The notes below the pieces were generated by a model. It was not told the origin of the DNA. It saw only the letters and a program-made list of their open reading frames with translations, and searched no databases. Shown here in pieces: positions 51,122 through 60,298 of a stretch of 64,000 nucleotides of DNA. Position 1 is the stretch's first letter; every line of letters starts with the position of its first letter. Both the position numbers and the translations under genes were made by a program. The stretch is from Methylobacterium sp. J-048 (GTDB taxonomy: Bacteria > Pseudomonadota > Alphaproteobacteria > Rhizobiales > Beijerinckiaceae): assembly GCF_022829515.1 (NCBI RefSeq), contig NZ_JAKSYL010000153.1, positions 1-64,000 of the forward strand. The letters are read 5' to 3'.

Positions 51122-53968
51122 ATGAACGCGCTCAAGGCCCTGCACGACGAACAGGATCAGGCGGTTTGGCTGGACTTCGTGGCCCGGGGCTTCGTCCAGA
51201 AGGGTGAGCTGAAGCGCCTCGTCGAGGCGGACGGCCTGCGCGGGGTCACGTCCAACCCGTCGATCTTCGAGAAGGCGATCGGCCATTCGGACGAGTACGA
51301 TGCCAGCCTGAAGGCCGTTCAGGAGACCGGCGACAGCCGCGTGATCGACCTCTACGAGGGCCTGGCCATCGCCGACATCCAGGCGGCCGCCGACGTGCTT
51401 CGCCCGGTCTACGAGGCGAGCGACGGCGCGGACGGCTACGTCAGCCTCGAAGTGTCGCCCTACCTGGCGCTCGACATCGAGGCGACGCTCCACGAGGCAA
51501 GGCGCCTGCACAAGGCGGTTGCCCGCGACAACCTGATGGTGAAGGTGCCGGCCACCCCCGAGGGCATCCCGGCGATCCGCCAGCTCACGGCCGAGGGCAT
51601 CTCGATCAACGTGACGCTCCTGTTCTCGCAGGAGGCCTACGAGGCGGTGGCCCGCGCCTTCATCGACGGGCTCGACGAACGGGCCAAGGCCGGCCACGAC
51701 GTGTCGAAGGTCGCGAGCGTCGCGAGCTTCTTCATCAGCCGGATCGACGTGCTGGTCGACAAGCTGCTCGACGAGAAGATCGCCCAGGCCAACGACCCCG
51801 ACGAGAAGGCGGCGCTCGGCCAGCTCAAGGGCAAGGTCGCGATCGCCAACGCCAAGCTGGCTTACCAGCGCTACCGCAAGATTTTTTCTGAGGCGAAGTG
51901 GACGGCCCTGGCCGAGAAGGGCGCCAAGGCGCAGCGGCTGCTCTGGGCCTCCACGGGGGTGAAGAACAAGGCCTATTCCGACGTGCTCTATGTCGAGGAG
52001 CTGATCGGGCCGAACACCGTCAACACCATGCCGCCCGCGACCATGGACGCGTTCCGCGACCACGGCACAGTGCGGGCGACGATCGAGGAGGACGTGCCGG
52101 GCGCCGAGGCCGTCATGGCCCGCCTCGCCCGCGCCGGCATCGACATCGAGACGGTCGCCGAGCAGCTGGTGAAGGAGGGCGTGCAGCTCTTCATCGACGC
52201 CGCCGACAACCTGCTCGGCGCGGTCGCCGGCAAGCGCGCCGCGCTGCTGGGCCAGCGCCTCGACGGCCAGAGCCTGGTGATGGACGACAGCCTCGCCGCG
52301 GAGGCGAAGAAGACCGTCGAGGCCTGGCGGGCGAGCGGCGCCATCCGCCGCCTCTGGGCCGGAGACGCAACCGTCTGGTCCGGCCACGACGAGGCGAGCT
52401 GGCTCGGCTGGCTGCACATCGTCGAGGAGGAACTCGAGAAGGCCGCCGACTACGCTGCCTTCTCCGACTGGGTGAAGCAGCAGGGCTTCACCGATGCGGT
52501 GGTACTGGGCATGGGCGGCTCCAGCCTGGGACCCGAGGTGCTGAGCCTGACCTACGGCCAGCGCGAGGGATTTCCGAAGCTCCAGATCCTCGATTCGACC
52601 CATCCGGATCAGGTGCGTGCCCTGGAGGCGAGCATCGATCTCGGCCGGACCCTGTTCATCGTCTCGTCCAAGTCCGGCTCGACACTGGAGCCGAACGTTT
52701 TTCGCGACTACTTCCTGGGGCGGGTCAAGGAGACGCTGGGCGACCGGGCGGGCGATCACTTCGTCGCCGTGACCGACCCGGGCTCGGACATGGAGCGCGC
52801 CGCGCAATCCGACCGGTTCAAAAAAATCTTCTACGGCGTGAAGCAGATCGGCGGGCGCTACTCGGTGCTGTCGGCCTTCGGGCTGGTGCCGGCCGCGGCC
52901 CTCGGCCTCGACGTGAAGGCGCTGCTGGAGACGGCCCGGATCATGGTCCGATCCTGCGGGCCGGTGGTGCCGCCCGCCCAGAACCCTGGCGTGCTGCTCG
53001 GCACCGCCATGGGCGCGGCGGGACTCGCCGGCCGCGACAAGGTCACGATCATCGCCTCGCCGGGCATCGACAGCTTCGGCGCCTGGGCCGAGCAGCTCAT
53101 CGCCGAATCGACCGGCAAGCAGGGCAAGGGCTTGGTGCCGGTGGACGGCGAACCGGTGAGCGTCCCGGCGGTCTACGGCCGCGACCGGTTCTTCATCTAT
53201 CTCCGCCTCGACGGACATGCCGAGGAGGCGCAGGACGAAGCCCTGCGCGCTTTGGAACGCGACGGCCACCCGATCGCCCGCATTTCCCTCGATTCGGTCG
53301 AGCAGCTGCCGCAGGAATTCTACCGCCTGGAGATGGCCACCGCGGTGGCCGGCGCGGTGCTCGGCATCAATCCGTTCGACCAGCCCGATGTCGAGGCCAG
53401 CAAGATCGAGACGAAAAAGCTGTTCTCGGAGGCCGAGCGCGACGGCGCCCTCCCCGCGGAGACGCCGCTGTTCGAGGACGAGTCCATCGCCCTCTACGCC
53501 GACCCGAAGAACGCCGAGGCCCTGCCCCAGGCGTCCGACGGCCTGGAGGCGGCGCTCAAGGCGCAGGTCGCCCGGCTGAAGGACGGCGATTATCTCGGGC
53601 TGCTGGCCTATGTCCCGCGCGACCCGAAGGCCGCCGGGATCCTGCAAGAGGCGCGGATCGCCGTGCGCGACGCCCGCAAGGTCGCGACCTGCCTGGAATT
53701 CGGGCCGCGGTTCCTGCACTCCACCGGCCAGGCCTACAAGGGCGGCCCGGATACCGGCGTGTTCCTGCAGATCACCTCGGCGCCGACCGAGGACCTGCCG
53801 ATCCCCGGCCGGACCCTCGGCTTCGCCACCGTGGTGGCCGCCCAGGCCCGGGGCGACTTTGCGGTGCTGGCCGAGCGCGGCCGCCGGGCGCTCCGGGTCC
53901 ACATCAAGGGCGACCTCGACGCCGGGCTGAAGCGGATCGCGGCGGCGTTGAAGGCGGCCGTGGCTTAG
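51122..53968 (+). CDS. tal-pgi: Fused transaldolase and glucose-6-phosphate isomerase
   Basis: A 948-residue fusion protein started at ATG 51122. Residues 1-370 are transaldolase (VTSNPSIFEKAIGHSDEYDA; Schiff-base Lys in NLMVKVPATPEGIPAI). From about 390, after a linker, comes phosphoglucose isomerase: VVLGMGGSSLGPEVL, SSKSGSTLEPNVFRDYFL and NPFDQPDVEASK. The C-terminal part matches the PGI end. Both domains are full length; the fused form is known from Methylobacterium and some cyanobacteria. It interlinks the non-oxidative pentose phosphate steps with fructose/glucose-6-phosphate. Confidence 0.94.
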   Translation: MNALKALHDEQDQAVWLDFVARGFVQKGELKRLVEADGLRGVTSNPSIFEKAIGHSDEYDASLKAVQETGDSRVIDLYEGLAIADIQAAADVLRPVYEASDGADGYVSLEVSPYLALDIEATLHEARRLHKAVARDNLMVKVPATPEGIPAIRQLTAEGISINVTLLFSQEAYEAVARAFIDGLDERAKAGHDVSKVASVASFFISRIDVLVDKLLDEKIAQANDPDEKAALGQLKGKVAIANAKLAYQRYRKIFSEAKWTALAEKGAKAQRLLWASTGVKNKAYSDVLYVEELIGPNTVNTMPPATMDAFRDHGTVRATIEEDVPGAEAVMARLARAGIDIETVAEQLVKEGVQLFIDAADNLLGAVAGKRAALLGQRLDGQSLVMDDSLAAEAKKTVEAWRASGAIRRLWAGDATVWSGHDEASWLGWLHIVEEELEKAADYAAFSDWVKQQGFTDAVVLGMGGSSLGPEVLSLTYGQREGFPKLQILDSTHPDQVRALEASIDLGRTLFIVSSKSGSTLEPNVFRDYFLGRVKETLGDRAGDHFVAVTDPGSDMERAAQSDRFKKIFYGVKQIGGRYSVLSAFGLVPAAALGLDVKALLETARIMVRSCGPVVPPAQNPGVLLGTAMGAAGLAGRDKVTIIASPGIDSFGAWAEQLIAESTGKQGKGLVPVDGEPVSVPAVYGRDRFFIYLRLDGHAEEAQDEALRALERDGHPIARISLDSVEQLPQEFYRLEMATAVAGAVLGINPFDQPDVEASKIETKKLFSEAERDGALPAETPLFEDESIALYADPKNAEALPQASDGLEAALKAQVARLKDGDYLGLLAYVPRDPKAAGILQEARIAVRDARKVATCLEFGPRFLHSTGQAYKGGPDTGVFLQITSAPTEDLPIPGRTLGFATVVAAQARGDFAVLAERGRRALRVHIKGDLDAGLKRIAAALKAAVA

Positions 53969-53979
53969 GCGCCGGCTCT

Positions 53980-54087
53980 CTCCTCCCCTTGCGGGGAGGA
54001 GCCGGAGGTGGGGGTGCTTCCGGATGATGCTCAGCGGTCCCGTCTGAACCACCCCCACCCCTGACCCCTCCCCGCAAGGGGGAGGGA
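53980..54087. repeat. Palindromic repeat family D, between tal-pgi and gnd
   Basis: Arms tctcctccccttgcggggagg and cccctccccgcaagggggagg with a central ggtgggggtgctt and aaccacccccacccc pair, inserted in the operon just before the gnd ribosome binding site. Confidence 0.88.
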
Positions 54088-54109
54088 AAATCCCGAGGAG
54101 ATGACGGCA

Positions 54110-55090
54110 ATGCAACTCGGCATGATCGGCCTCGGCCGGATGGGCGGCAACATCGTCCGGCGCCTGCTGCGCGATGGGCACACGGCCGTGGTGTTCGATC
54201 AGAACCCGGCGGCGGTGGCCGGGCTGGTGGAGGCCGGCGCGGTCGGCGCTTCGAGCCTGGAAGATCTGGTCTCGAAGCTGGAGGTGCCGCGCGCCGCTTG
54301 GGTGATGCTGCCGGCGGGCGCCATCACCGAGGAGGCGGTCGAGACGCTGGCCGGCCTGATGCAGGCGGGCGACTGCGTCATCGACGGCGGCAACTCGTTC
54401 TACGGCGACGACGTCCGCCGGGGCATCGCGCTGAAGGCCAAGGGCCTGCACTACGTCGATGTCGGCACATCGGGCGGCGTCTGGGGGCTGGAGCGCGGCT
54501 ACTGCATGATGATCGGCGGCGACACAGAGACCGTCGACCGCCTCGACCCGATCTTCAAGACCCTGGCGCCCGGCATCGGCGACATCCCGAAAACGCCGAA
54601 CCGCGAGGGCCGCGACCCCCGCGCCGAGCAGGGCTACATCCATGCCGGGCCGACCGGCGCGGGCCATTTCGTCAAGATGATCCATAACGGCATCGAGTAC
54701 GGCCTGATGCAGGCCTATGCCGAGGGTTTTGACATCCTGCGCCACGCCAATTCCGAATCGCTCCCGGCCGCGCGGCGCTTCGATCTCAACATGGGCGACA
54801 TCGCCGAGGTCTGGCGGCGAGGCAGCGTCGTCTCCTCCTGGCTGCTCGACCTGACCGCCCAGGCGCTGGCCGGCGACGAGAACCTCGAGGATTTCTCCGG
54901 TTACGTCGAGGATTCGGGCGAGGGCCGCTGGACGATCAACGCGGCCATCGAGGAGAGCGTGCCGGCCACCGTCCTGTCCAACGCCCTGTACCGCCGCTTC
55001 CGCTCCCGCGAGCAGGAGAGCTACGCCGACAAGCTGCTCTCGGCCATGCGCAAGGGGTTCGGCGGGCACCAGGAGCCGAAGAAGTCCTGA
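54110..55090 (+). CDS. gnd: 6-phosphogluconate dehydrogenase, short NAD-type
   Basis: A 326-residue enzyme when started at ATG 54110, nine bases after GAGGAG; ATG 54101 would put the site too close. The Rossmann motif is [14 protein letters not shown], ending at VFDQNP, where Asp after the second strand favours NAD over [17 protein letters not shown] and [18 protein letters not shown] are the substrate and catalytic (Lys-Asn) motifs. Short (about 330) enzymes of this group are decarboxylating and often NAD-linked. Together with pgl it makes the oxidative branch. Confidence 0.9.
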   Translation: MQLGMIGLGRMGGNIVRRLLRDGHTAVVFDQNPAAVAGLVEAGAVGASSLEDLVSKLEVPRAAWVMLPAGAITEEAVETLAGLMQAGDCVIDGGNSFYGDDVRRGIALKAKGLHYVDVGTSGGVWGLERGYCMMIGGDTETVDRLDPIFKTLAPGIGDIPKTPNREGRDPRAEQGYIHAGPTGAGHFVKMIHNGIEYGLMQAYAEGFDILRHANSESLPAARRFDLNMGDIAEVWRRGSVVSSWLLDLTAQALAGDENLEDFSGYVEDSGEGRWTINAAIEESVPATVLSNALYRRFRSREQESYADKLLSAMRKGFGGHQEPKKS

Positions 55091-55101
55091 GGTCCGGCCC
55101 C

Positions 55102-55827
55102 ATGAGCCTCCCCACCGGAACCCATGTCCTGCCCGACCCGCAGGCGGTCGCCCGCGAGGCGGCCGAGCGGCTGATCGTGGCCTGCGGCGAGACTGAATCC
55201 GAGCGGATCGCGATCGGCCTGTCCGGCGGCTCGACCCCGAAGGTCCTTTACGGCCTGCTCGCCGGCCCGGACTACGCCTCCCGGGTGCCGTGGGAGCGGA
55301 TCCACTGGTTCTTCGGCGACGACCGGGTGGTCCCCTGGGACGATGAACGCAGCAACGTCCGGATGGTCCGCGAGGCGTTCGGCCACGGCTCCCGGATCCC
55401 GTCGACGCACCTGCACTTCATCCCGTCCGACGCGGGCGCGGAGATCGGGGCCCGGGCCTACGAGCGCACCCTGCTCGACTTCTACGGCGCCGAGACCCTC
55501 GACCCCGCGCAGCCGCTGTTCGATCTGGCCCTGCTCGGCCTCGGCGAGGACGGGCACACCGCCTCGCTGTTTCCCGGCAAGCCGGCGGTCGACGAGACCA
55601 CGCGCCTGGTCGCCCCCGTGCCCGAGGCCGGCCTGGCGCCGTTCGTGCCGCGCATCACCCTGACGCTCCCGGCCCTGGCTTCCTCGCGGCACGTGCTGTT
55701 CCTGGTCACCGGCGCCGGCAAGCGCGAACCCCTGGCCCGGCTCGCCGCCGGGGAGGATCTGCCCGCGGGCCGGGTCACCAGCCTGGGTGATGTGGCCTGG
55801 CTGCTCGACGAGGCCGCCGCGCGGTGA
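55102..55827 (+). CDS. pgl: 6-phosphogluconolactonase
   Basis: A 241-residue DevB-type lactonase. Motifs: [36 protein letters not shown] (binding of the phosphosugar) and [19 protein letters not shown], with the family's catalytic His region. It hydrolyses 6-phosphogluconolactone before gnd. It follows gnd by 11 bases. Glucose-6-phosphate dehydrogenase (zwf), the step before it, is not in this operon. Confidence 0.95.
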   Translation: MSLPTGTHVLPDPQAVAREAAERLIVACGETESERIAIGLSGGSTPKVLYGLLAGPDYASRVPWERIHWFFGDDRVVPWDDERSNVRMVREAFGHGSRIPSTHLHFIPSDAGAEIGARAYERTLLDFYGAETLDPAQPLFDLALLGLGEDGHTASLFPGKPAVDETTRLVAPVPEAGLAPFVPRITLTLPALASSRHVLFLVTGAGKREPLARLAAGEDLPAGRVTSLGDVAWLLDEAAAR

Positions 55828-55883
55828 AGTCCCGCGCGGGCCGTTACGGTCTGGCAAGGCGGTCGCGCTAGACCGGGTCGCCT

Positions 55884-55912
55884 GCCCCGCGGTCCGGATC
55901 CGCCCGCGGGGC
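55884..55912 (+). other. Hairpin after pgl
   Basis: A 9-bp stem (gccccgcgg at 55884-55892 and ccgcggggc at 55904-55912) lies in the 114-base gap after pgl. No U tract follows. It may contribute to termination of the carbohydrate operon. Confidence 0.45.
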
Positions 55913-55941
55913 GGCGGCGGTTCCATGCCACGAAGGGCCAG

Positions 55942-57009
55942 ATGCGCGCGGGCACCGTCGTCCTCTACACCGATCAGCCCGCCCGCCGCGCCGATCTGCT
56001 GCTGGCGCTGCAGCCGATCGCCCCCTGCACGGTGCTGGACGCCGCCGCGATGCCGCCCGCCGGCCCCTGCCTCGCTCTGGTGGCCGACCTCGACCTGCTG
56101 CAGCCCTCTCCGCTTGTCGGCCTGCGGACGCTGATCGCCGCCTCCCCGGCCCTGCCGCGAATCTTCCTGATGCGCAGCATGGGCGCCCGCAGCCTGTCGG
56201 CGGCGCGCGGGCTCGGAGCGCAGCTCTGCCTGCCGGAGGACACGCCGGTCGGAACCGTGGTCGAGGCCCTGCGGGCGCAAGTGTCGCCCGTGCCGGACGC
56301 GCCCGAACCGGGCGCGCGGGGTCGCTCCCCGCTGGTCGTGCAGGCCGCCGACAAGGCGGGTGCGGTCATCGCCAACCTGCTCGATGCCGCACGGGATTCG
56401 GGCACGGTCGATGCCGCCCTGGTCAATGACGGCCTGGAGCCGATTCTCGGGGCGATCGGCCAGGGCGGCCTGACCGCCTGGCTCGACACGGTGCGCGCCT
56501 ACGACGACGCGACCTATCAGCATTGCCTGCTGGTGGCGGGCCTCGCCGCGACCTTCGCGATCGATCTCGGCTTCTCGGTGGCCGACCGCCAGCAGCTCGT
56601 GCGCGCCGCCCTCGTGCACGATGTCGGCAAGGCCAAGATCCCCCTGGCGATCCTGAACAAGCCCGGCCCCCTCGACGCGGCGGAGCGGGCGGTGATGCGC
56701 GAGCATTCAGCGCTGGGGCACCAGATCCTGGTCCAGGCCGGCGGCTTCGACGACGCCGTGCTGCGGGTGGTGCGCCACCACCACGAATTGCTCGACGGCT
56801 CGGGCTACCCGGACGGGCTGGCCGGGGACGCCATCGAGGACATCGTCCGCCTGATCACCATCTGCGACGTCTACGCGGCCCTGGTCGAGCGCCGCCCCTA
56901 CCGGGCCCCGATGCCGGCCGCCGAGGCCATGGCGATCCTGCACGGCATGGACGGCAAGCTCGACGGGGCCCTGGTGCGGGCCTTCGAGCGCTCCGTCGCA
57001 GGGTCCTGA
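55942..57009 (+). CDS. HD-GYP domain protein with receiver-like N-terminus
   Basis: A 355-residue protein. Residues 1-115 look like a degenerate receiver (VVLYTDQPARRADLLLAL, ALVADLDLL). A PLVVQAADKAGAV-linked middle follows, then the HD-GYP phosphodiesterase motif: HDVGKAKIPLAIL, HHHELLDGSGYPDGL and ICDVYAALVERRPYR. HD-GYP enzymes degrade cyclic di-GMP; the metal-binding HD, HHE and DGSGYP motifs seem intact. It could tie second-messenger signalling to the adjacent sugar operon, but it has its own 114-base gap from pgl. Confidence 0.85.
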   Translation: MRAGTVVLYTDQPARRADLLLALQPIAPCTVLDAAAMPPAGPCLALVADLDLLQPSPLVGLRTLIAASPALPRIFLMRSMGARSLSAARGLGAQLCLPEDTPVGTVVEALRAQVSPVPDAPEPGARGRSPLVVQAADKAGAVIANLLDAARDSGTVDAALVNDGLEPILGAIGQGGLTAWLDTVRAYDDATYQHCLLVAGLAATFAIDLGFSVADRQQLVRAALVHDVGKAKIPLAILNKPGPLDAAERAVMREHSALGHQILVQAGGFDDAVLRVVRHHHELLDGSGYPDGLAGDAIEDIVRLITICDVYAALVERRPYRAPMPAAEAMAILHGMDGKLDGALVRAFERSVAGS

Positions 57010-57400
57010 CCGGCGCTTGCAGGTGCCGAAGCACGATCCGGCCCTTCTATCCCGCCCGTCATTGCGAGCGCAGCGAAGCAACCCAGCGTAGCGCGCGATC
57101 CCCGAACGTTGCGAATCCCTGGGTTGCTTCGCTGCGCTCGCAATGACGGTGGTTGAGCTGCGCACGGATCGATCAAAAAATCGCAACGCATGCGCGGGGG
57201 TTCTATTGCGCTACACGAGGCCGACGCGCGAGCTGACTGCATATCGTTCGGTAGGTTTGGAATGACATTCCTACCTTCTGCCATTCCGCGCAATTGCATT
57301 GCTTATGCAGGCCGTCCGAGCGCGACCTTCGCAACCCGTCTCCGGCCCCTCCGCGCTAGGCTTCATCCAGCCTGACGGAGGGCATCTGAGGAGATCGCGC
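57010..57400. repeat. Gene-free gap with palindromic repeat family B
   Basis: No convincing gene lies here. Positions 57056-57149 form the second full copy of family B (ccgtcattgcgagcgcagcg and gctgcgctcgcaatgacgg). An ATG/TTG-rich region follows with a possible promoter for the cysteine-dioxygenase-like gene; none can be named with confidence. Confidence 0.75.
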
Positions 57401-57922
57401 ATGAGCCCGCTGACCCATCCGGCCGACGTCGAGGCGATGCTGGCGGATCTTGCGCTCTCGTCTGGCCGCTCGCCGGACGCCTATCTGGCGTCGGCTAGGG
57501 CGACCCTGCTGAAGATCCTGGCCCGGCCGGATTTGCTGGACCGGACGCGGCTAGTCGCGCCGCAGGAGGGGCTTGGCCGCAACCTGCTGTTCGGCACGGG
57601 GGCCATCAGCGTCTGGGCCATGGTGTGGCGTCCCGGCGCGGTCACGCCCGTGCACGATCACCATTGCTCCTGCTGCTTCGGGCTGCTCAGCGGCAGCCTG
57701 CGCGAGACCTGGTATCGCCCGATCAGCGACACGCACGCGGTCGCGACCCTGGATGTGGTCCGCAGCCCCGGCTACGTGGCCTGCATGATGCCCTCGGGAC
57801 CGAACCTTCACCGGATCGCCAATGACGGACCGGATACGGCGATCTCGATCCACGTCTACGGCTACGATCCCCGAGAGCAGGCCTCGTCGGTCCACCGCAC
57901 CTACGCGATCGCGGCGGGGTGA
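57401..57922 (+). CDS. Cysteine dioxygenase family protein
   Basis: A 173-residue cupin-type protein started at ATG 57401. It has PVHDHHCSCCFGLLSGSLRETW, the His-x-His metal pair with nearby cysteines, and the third His in PSGPNLHRIAND; SIHVYGYDPRE is the C-terminal mark of the type I cysteine dioxygenase fold. It should oxidise a thiol such as cysteine to the sulfinic acid with Fe(II), but related thiol dioxygenases use 3-mercaptopropionate or others. A longer reading (from 57299) is unlikely. It is convergent with an Lrp-type regulator. Confidence 0.85.
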   Translation: MSPLTHPADVEAMLADLALSSGRSPDAYLASARATLLKILARPDLLDRTRLVAPQEGLGRNLLFGTGAISVWAMVWRPGAVTPVHDHHCSCCFGLLSGSLRETWYRPISDTHAVATLDVVRSPGYVACMMPSGPNLHRIANDGPDTAISIHVYGYDPREQASSVHRTYAIAAG

Positions 57923-57982
57923 TGTGATACCCGCGCTTCCAATGACGGTGGAGGCGGTCACCGACCGCTCAACCCGAAACGA

Positions 57983-58444
57983 TCACGCCATATACATCGT
58001 CGGCACGGCAGTCGTGTACTTCATCTCCTCCATGGCGATGGAGGCGGACAGGTTCGAGAATTCGAGCTTGGCGATGAGCCGCTGATAGACGGCGTCGTAG
58101 GTCTCGATGTCGGGCACGACGATGCGCAGCAGGTAGTCGATCTCGCCGGTCAGGCGCCAGGCCTCGACGATCTCCGGAAAGCCGGCCACCACCCGGCGGA
58201 ACGCATCCGACCAGTCGGTGGCGTGGCGGGGCGCCTTCACCGCCACGAACACCGTGGTCGGAACGTTGACCTTGCGGCGGTCCACGAGGGCGACCCGGCC
58301 CCGGATCACCCCCGACGCCTCCAGCTTCTTGACCCGGCGCCAGCACGGTGCGGCGCTCACGCCGACCCGCTCGGCCAATTCGGCGACCGGCAGCGTCGCG
58401 TCTTGCTGGAGGACGTCCAGGATTTTCCGGTCCACCGCGTCCAT
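57983..58444 (-). CDS. Lrp/AsnC family transcriptional regulator
   Basis: A 153-residue Lrp-like protein. The N-terminal HTH is VDRKILDVLQQDATLPVAELAERVGVSAAPCWRRVKKLEASGVIRG, followed by the RAM ligand-binding domain (FVAVKAPRHATDWSDAFRRVVAG, EIVEAWRLTGEIDYLLRIVV). These regulators respond to amino acids. Its neighbour, the thiol dioxygenase, is convergent, so a regulatory link is plausible but not shown. Confidence 0.94.
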   Translation of the reverse strand: MDAVDRKILDVLQQDATLPVAELAERVGVSAAPCWRRVKKLEASGVIRGRVALVDRRKVNVPTTVFVAVKAPRHATDWSDAFRRVVAGFPEIVEAWRLTGEIDYLLRIVVPDIETYDAVYQRLIAKLEFSNLSASIAMEEMKYTTAVPTMYMA

Positions 58445-58482
58445 ACGAAAGCTGCTCCCGCGCGGGATCCGGGCTGACGGGC

Positions 58483-59607
58483 CTACAGGAAGAAGTGCTT
58501 CGAGAGCTTCAGCCCCTGGGCCTGGTAGTTCGAGCCGGCCCCCGCCCCGTAGAGCATCCCGGGCACCGCCAGCATCCGCTCGTAGACGAGGCGGCCGACG
58601 ATCTGGCCGTCCTCCAGCAGGAACGGTACGTCGCGGGAGCGGACCTCCAGCACCGCGCGGGCGCCCGCGCCGCCGGCCCCGGCATGGCCGAAGCCGGGAT
58701 CGAAGAACCCGGCGTAATGGACCCGGAACTCGCCCACCAGAGGATCGAACGGCACCATCTCGGCGGCGTGGTCGGGCGGGACCTGCACCGATTCCTTGGA
58801 GGCCAAGATGTAAAACTGGCCGGGATCGAGGATCAGCGCGCCCGAGCCGTCCGCCGCCAGGGGCTCCCAGAAATCCGCCGCCCGGTGGCGGCCCGGGGCG
58901 TCGACGTCGACCAGCCCGGTATGGCGCTTGGCCCGGTAGCCGATCAGGCCGTCGAAGCCCGACAGGTCCACCGAGACCGCGACGCCACCGTGGAAGGACG
59001 GGGCGTCGGCATCCACCAGCGGCGAGCGCGCGTGCAGCTGGCCGAGTTCCTGTTCCGACAGCCGCGGCGATCCCTGGCGGAAGCGGATCTGCGACAGGCG
59101 CGAGCCGGTCCGGACCAGCACCGGGAAGGTCCGCGGCGAGATCTCCGCGTAGAGCGGCCCGGTATAACCGGGCTCGACCTGGTCGAACGCCTCGCCCCGG
59201 TCGGTGATCACCCGGGTGAACACGTCGATCCGGCCGGTGGAGCTTTTGGGATTGGCCGCCGCCGCCAGGTCGCCGGGCAGCGCCAAGCCTTCCTGCAACT
59301 CGGCGATGTAGACGCAGCCGGTCTCCAGCACGGCCCCGGGGCGCAGGTCGATCGTGTGCAGCGACAGGCGCTCGACGCAGGCCTGGACCGTGCGGGTCGC
59401 GCCCGGCAGGAAGCTGGTGCGGACCCGGTAGGCGGTGGCGCCCAGGCGCAGGTCGAGGCTCGCGGGCTGGATCTGGTCGCCGGCGAAGGCTTCGGCCACG
59501 CGGATGCCGCCCGCCTGGGCCAGCGCGGCGATCGCCTCGGCCGGCAGGATGCCGGAGCGGGTCCCGGCGCTCGAATCGGCGGCTTGCTTTCCTGCGCCCG
59601 CGTTCAT
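58483..59607 (-). CDS. dcd: dCTP deaminase, two-domain form
   Basis: A 374-residue 2'-deoxycytidine 5'-triphosphate deaminase. Two halves of the same trimeric dUTPase-like fold can be seen: the N-terminal half has SLDLRLGATAYRV and NPKSSTGRIDVFTRVITDRG, the C-terminal half has VPFDPLVGEFRVHYAGFFDPGFG and VRSRDVPFLLEDGQIVGRLVYERM. E. coli Dcd is about 190 residues, so this is a fused or duplicated type known in Rhizobiales. It gives dUTP from dCTP, which dut (23999-24469) can cleave to dUMP for thymidylate synthesis. Confidence 0.9.
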   Translation of the reverse strand: MNAGAGKQAADSSAGTRSGILPAEAIAALAQAGGIRVAEAFAGDQIQPASLDLRLGATAYRVRTSFLPGATRTVQACVERLSLHTIDLRPGAVLETGCVYIAELQEGLALPGDLAAAANPKSSTGRIDVFTRVITDRGEAFDQVEPGYTGPLYAEISPRTFPVLVRTGSRLSQIRFRQGSPRLSEQELGQLHARSPLVDADAPSFHGGVAVSVDLSGFDGLIGYRAKRHTGLVDVDAPGRHRAADFWEPLAADGSGALILDPGQFYILASKESVQVPPDHAAEMVPFDPLVGEFRVHYAGFFDPGFGHAGAGGAGARAVLEVRSRDVPFLLEDGQIVGRLVYERMLAVPGMLYGAGAGSNYQAQGLKLSKHFFL

Positions 59608-59870
59608 CGCGCCTCGACTCCTTCGCGCGCCTCCGGGTGGATCCGCGTCCCGATACGTTCTCCGACGGGACTGGCTAATGCCGGCTTAACCCGGATGCGC
59701 CAGGCGTCCGGCACCGCTACCCGCCACCCTCCGACGGGCCTGCGGCATCATCCGCGCGAGGTAGTCCGCCGCAATTGACGCCGATTTCACCGCCCACTAC
59801 CACCGCCAGTGAAGCGTGTTCAATTCGTCTTCATCGAATCGCACCGTTCGAAGAAGGGCCTAATAGGGCG

Positions 59871-60263
59871 ATGTACAAGGCCGAAACGCGGGGAATTCGA
59901 GTGACCGTTCAGCCCCGCTTCGTCGAGGAGGAATCCTCGCCGAACGAGAGCCGATATTTCTTCGCCTATACGGTCGAGATCGTGAACACCGGCAGCGAGC
60001 AGGTGCAGCTGCGCTCCCGCCACTGGCGCATCATCGACGGCCACGGGGCCTGCCAGGAGGTGCGTGGAACCGGTGTGGTCGGCAAGCAACCCGTGCTGGA
60101 GCCGGGCGAGTCCTTCTGCTACACGAGCGGCTGCCCGCTCAACACGCCCGACGGCCTGATGGCCGGCAGCTACACCATGGCGACGGTGGCCGGCGAGAGC
60201 TTCGAGGCCGAGATTCCCGCCTTCTCCCTCGACAGCCCGCACGTCCGCCGCAGCCTGCACTGA
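59871..60263 (+). CDS. apaG: ApaG (Co2+/Mg2+ efflux-linked protein)
   Basis: A 130-residue ApaG, started at ATG 59871. Its fibronectin-like fold is shown by IRVTVQPRFVEEESSPNESRYFFAYTVEI, SRHWRIIDGHG, EVRGTGVVGKQPVLEPGESFCYTSGCPL and GSYTMATVAGESFEAEIPAFSLD. ApaG is linked to Co2+ resistance and Mg2+ efflux in enterobacteria, but the biochemical role is unclear. The gene precedes argE by 35 bases. Confidence 0.95.
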   Translation: MYKAETRGIRVTVQPRFVEEESSPNESRYFFAYTVEIVNTGSEQVQLRSRHWRIIDGHGACQEVRGTGVVGKQPVLEPGESFCYTSGCPLNTPDGLMAGSYTMATVAGESFEAEIPAFSLDSPHVRRSLH

Positions 60264-60298
60264 GGTCCCGCCGCCGGGGCCTCGCTCCGGAGGGATCC

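Noticed and set aside
48769..51135. Long minus-strand frame opposite transketolase
   Set aside because: Shadow of tkt and the repeat; no recognisable protein features.
53980..54087. Family D repeats considered as intrinsic terminators
   Set aside because: Stems are long but there is no U tract, and the operon continues in the same direction on both sides.
51038..55069. A 1343-codon open frame on the minus strand through the pentose phosphate genes
   Set aside because: It is antisense to tal-pgi and gnd, has Arg/His/Gly/Val-rich composition typical of GC-driven shadow frames, and no family motif.
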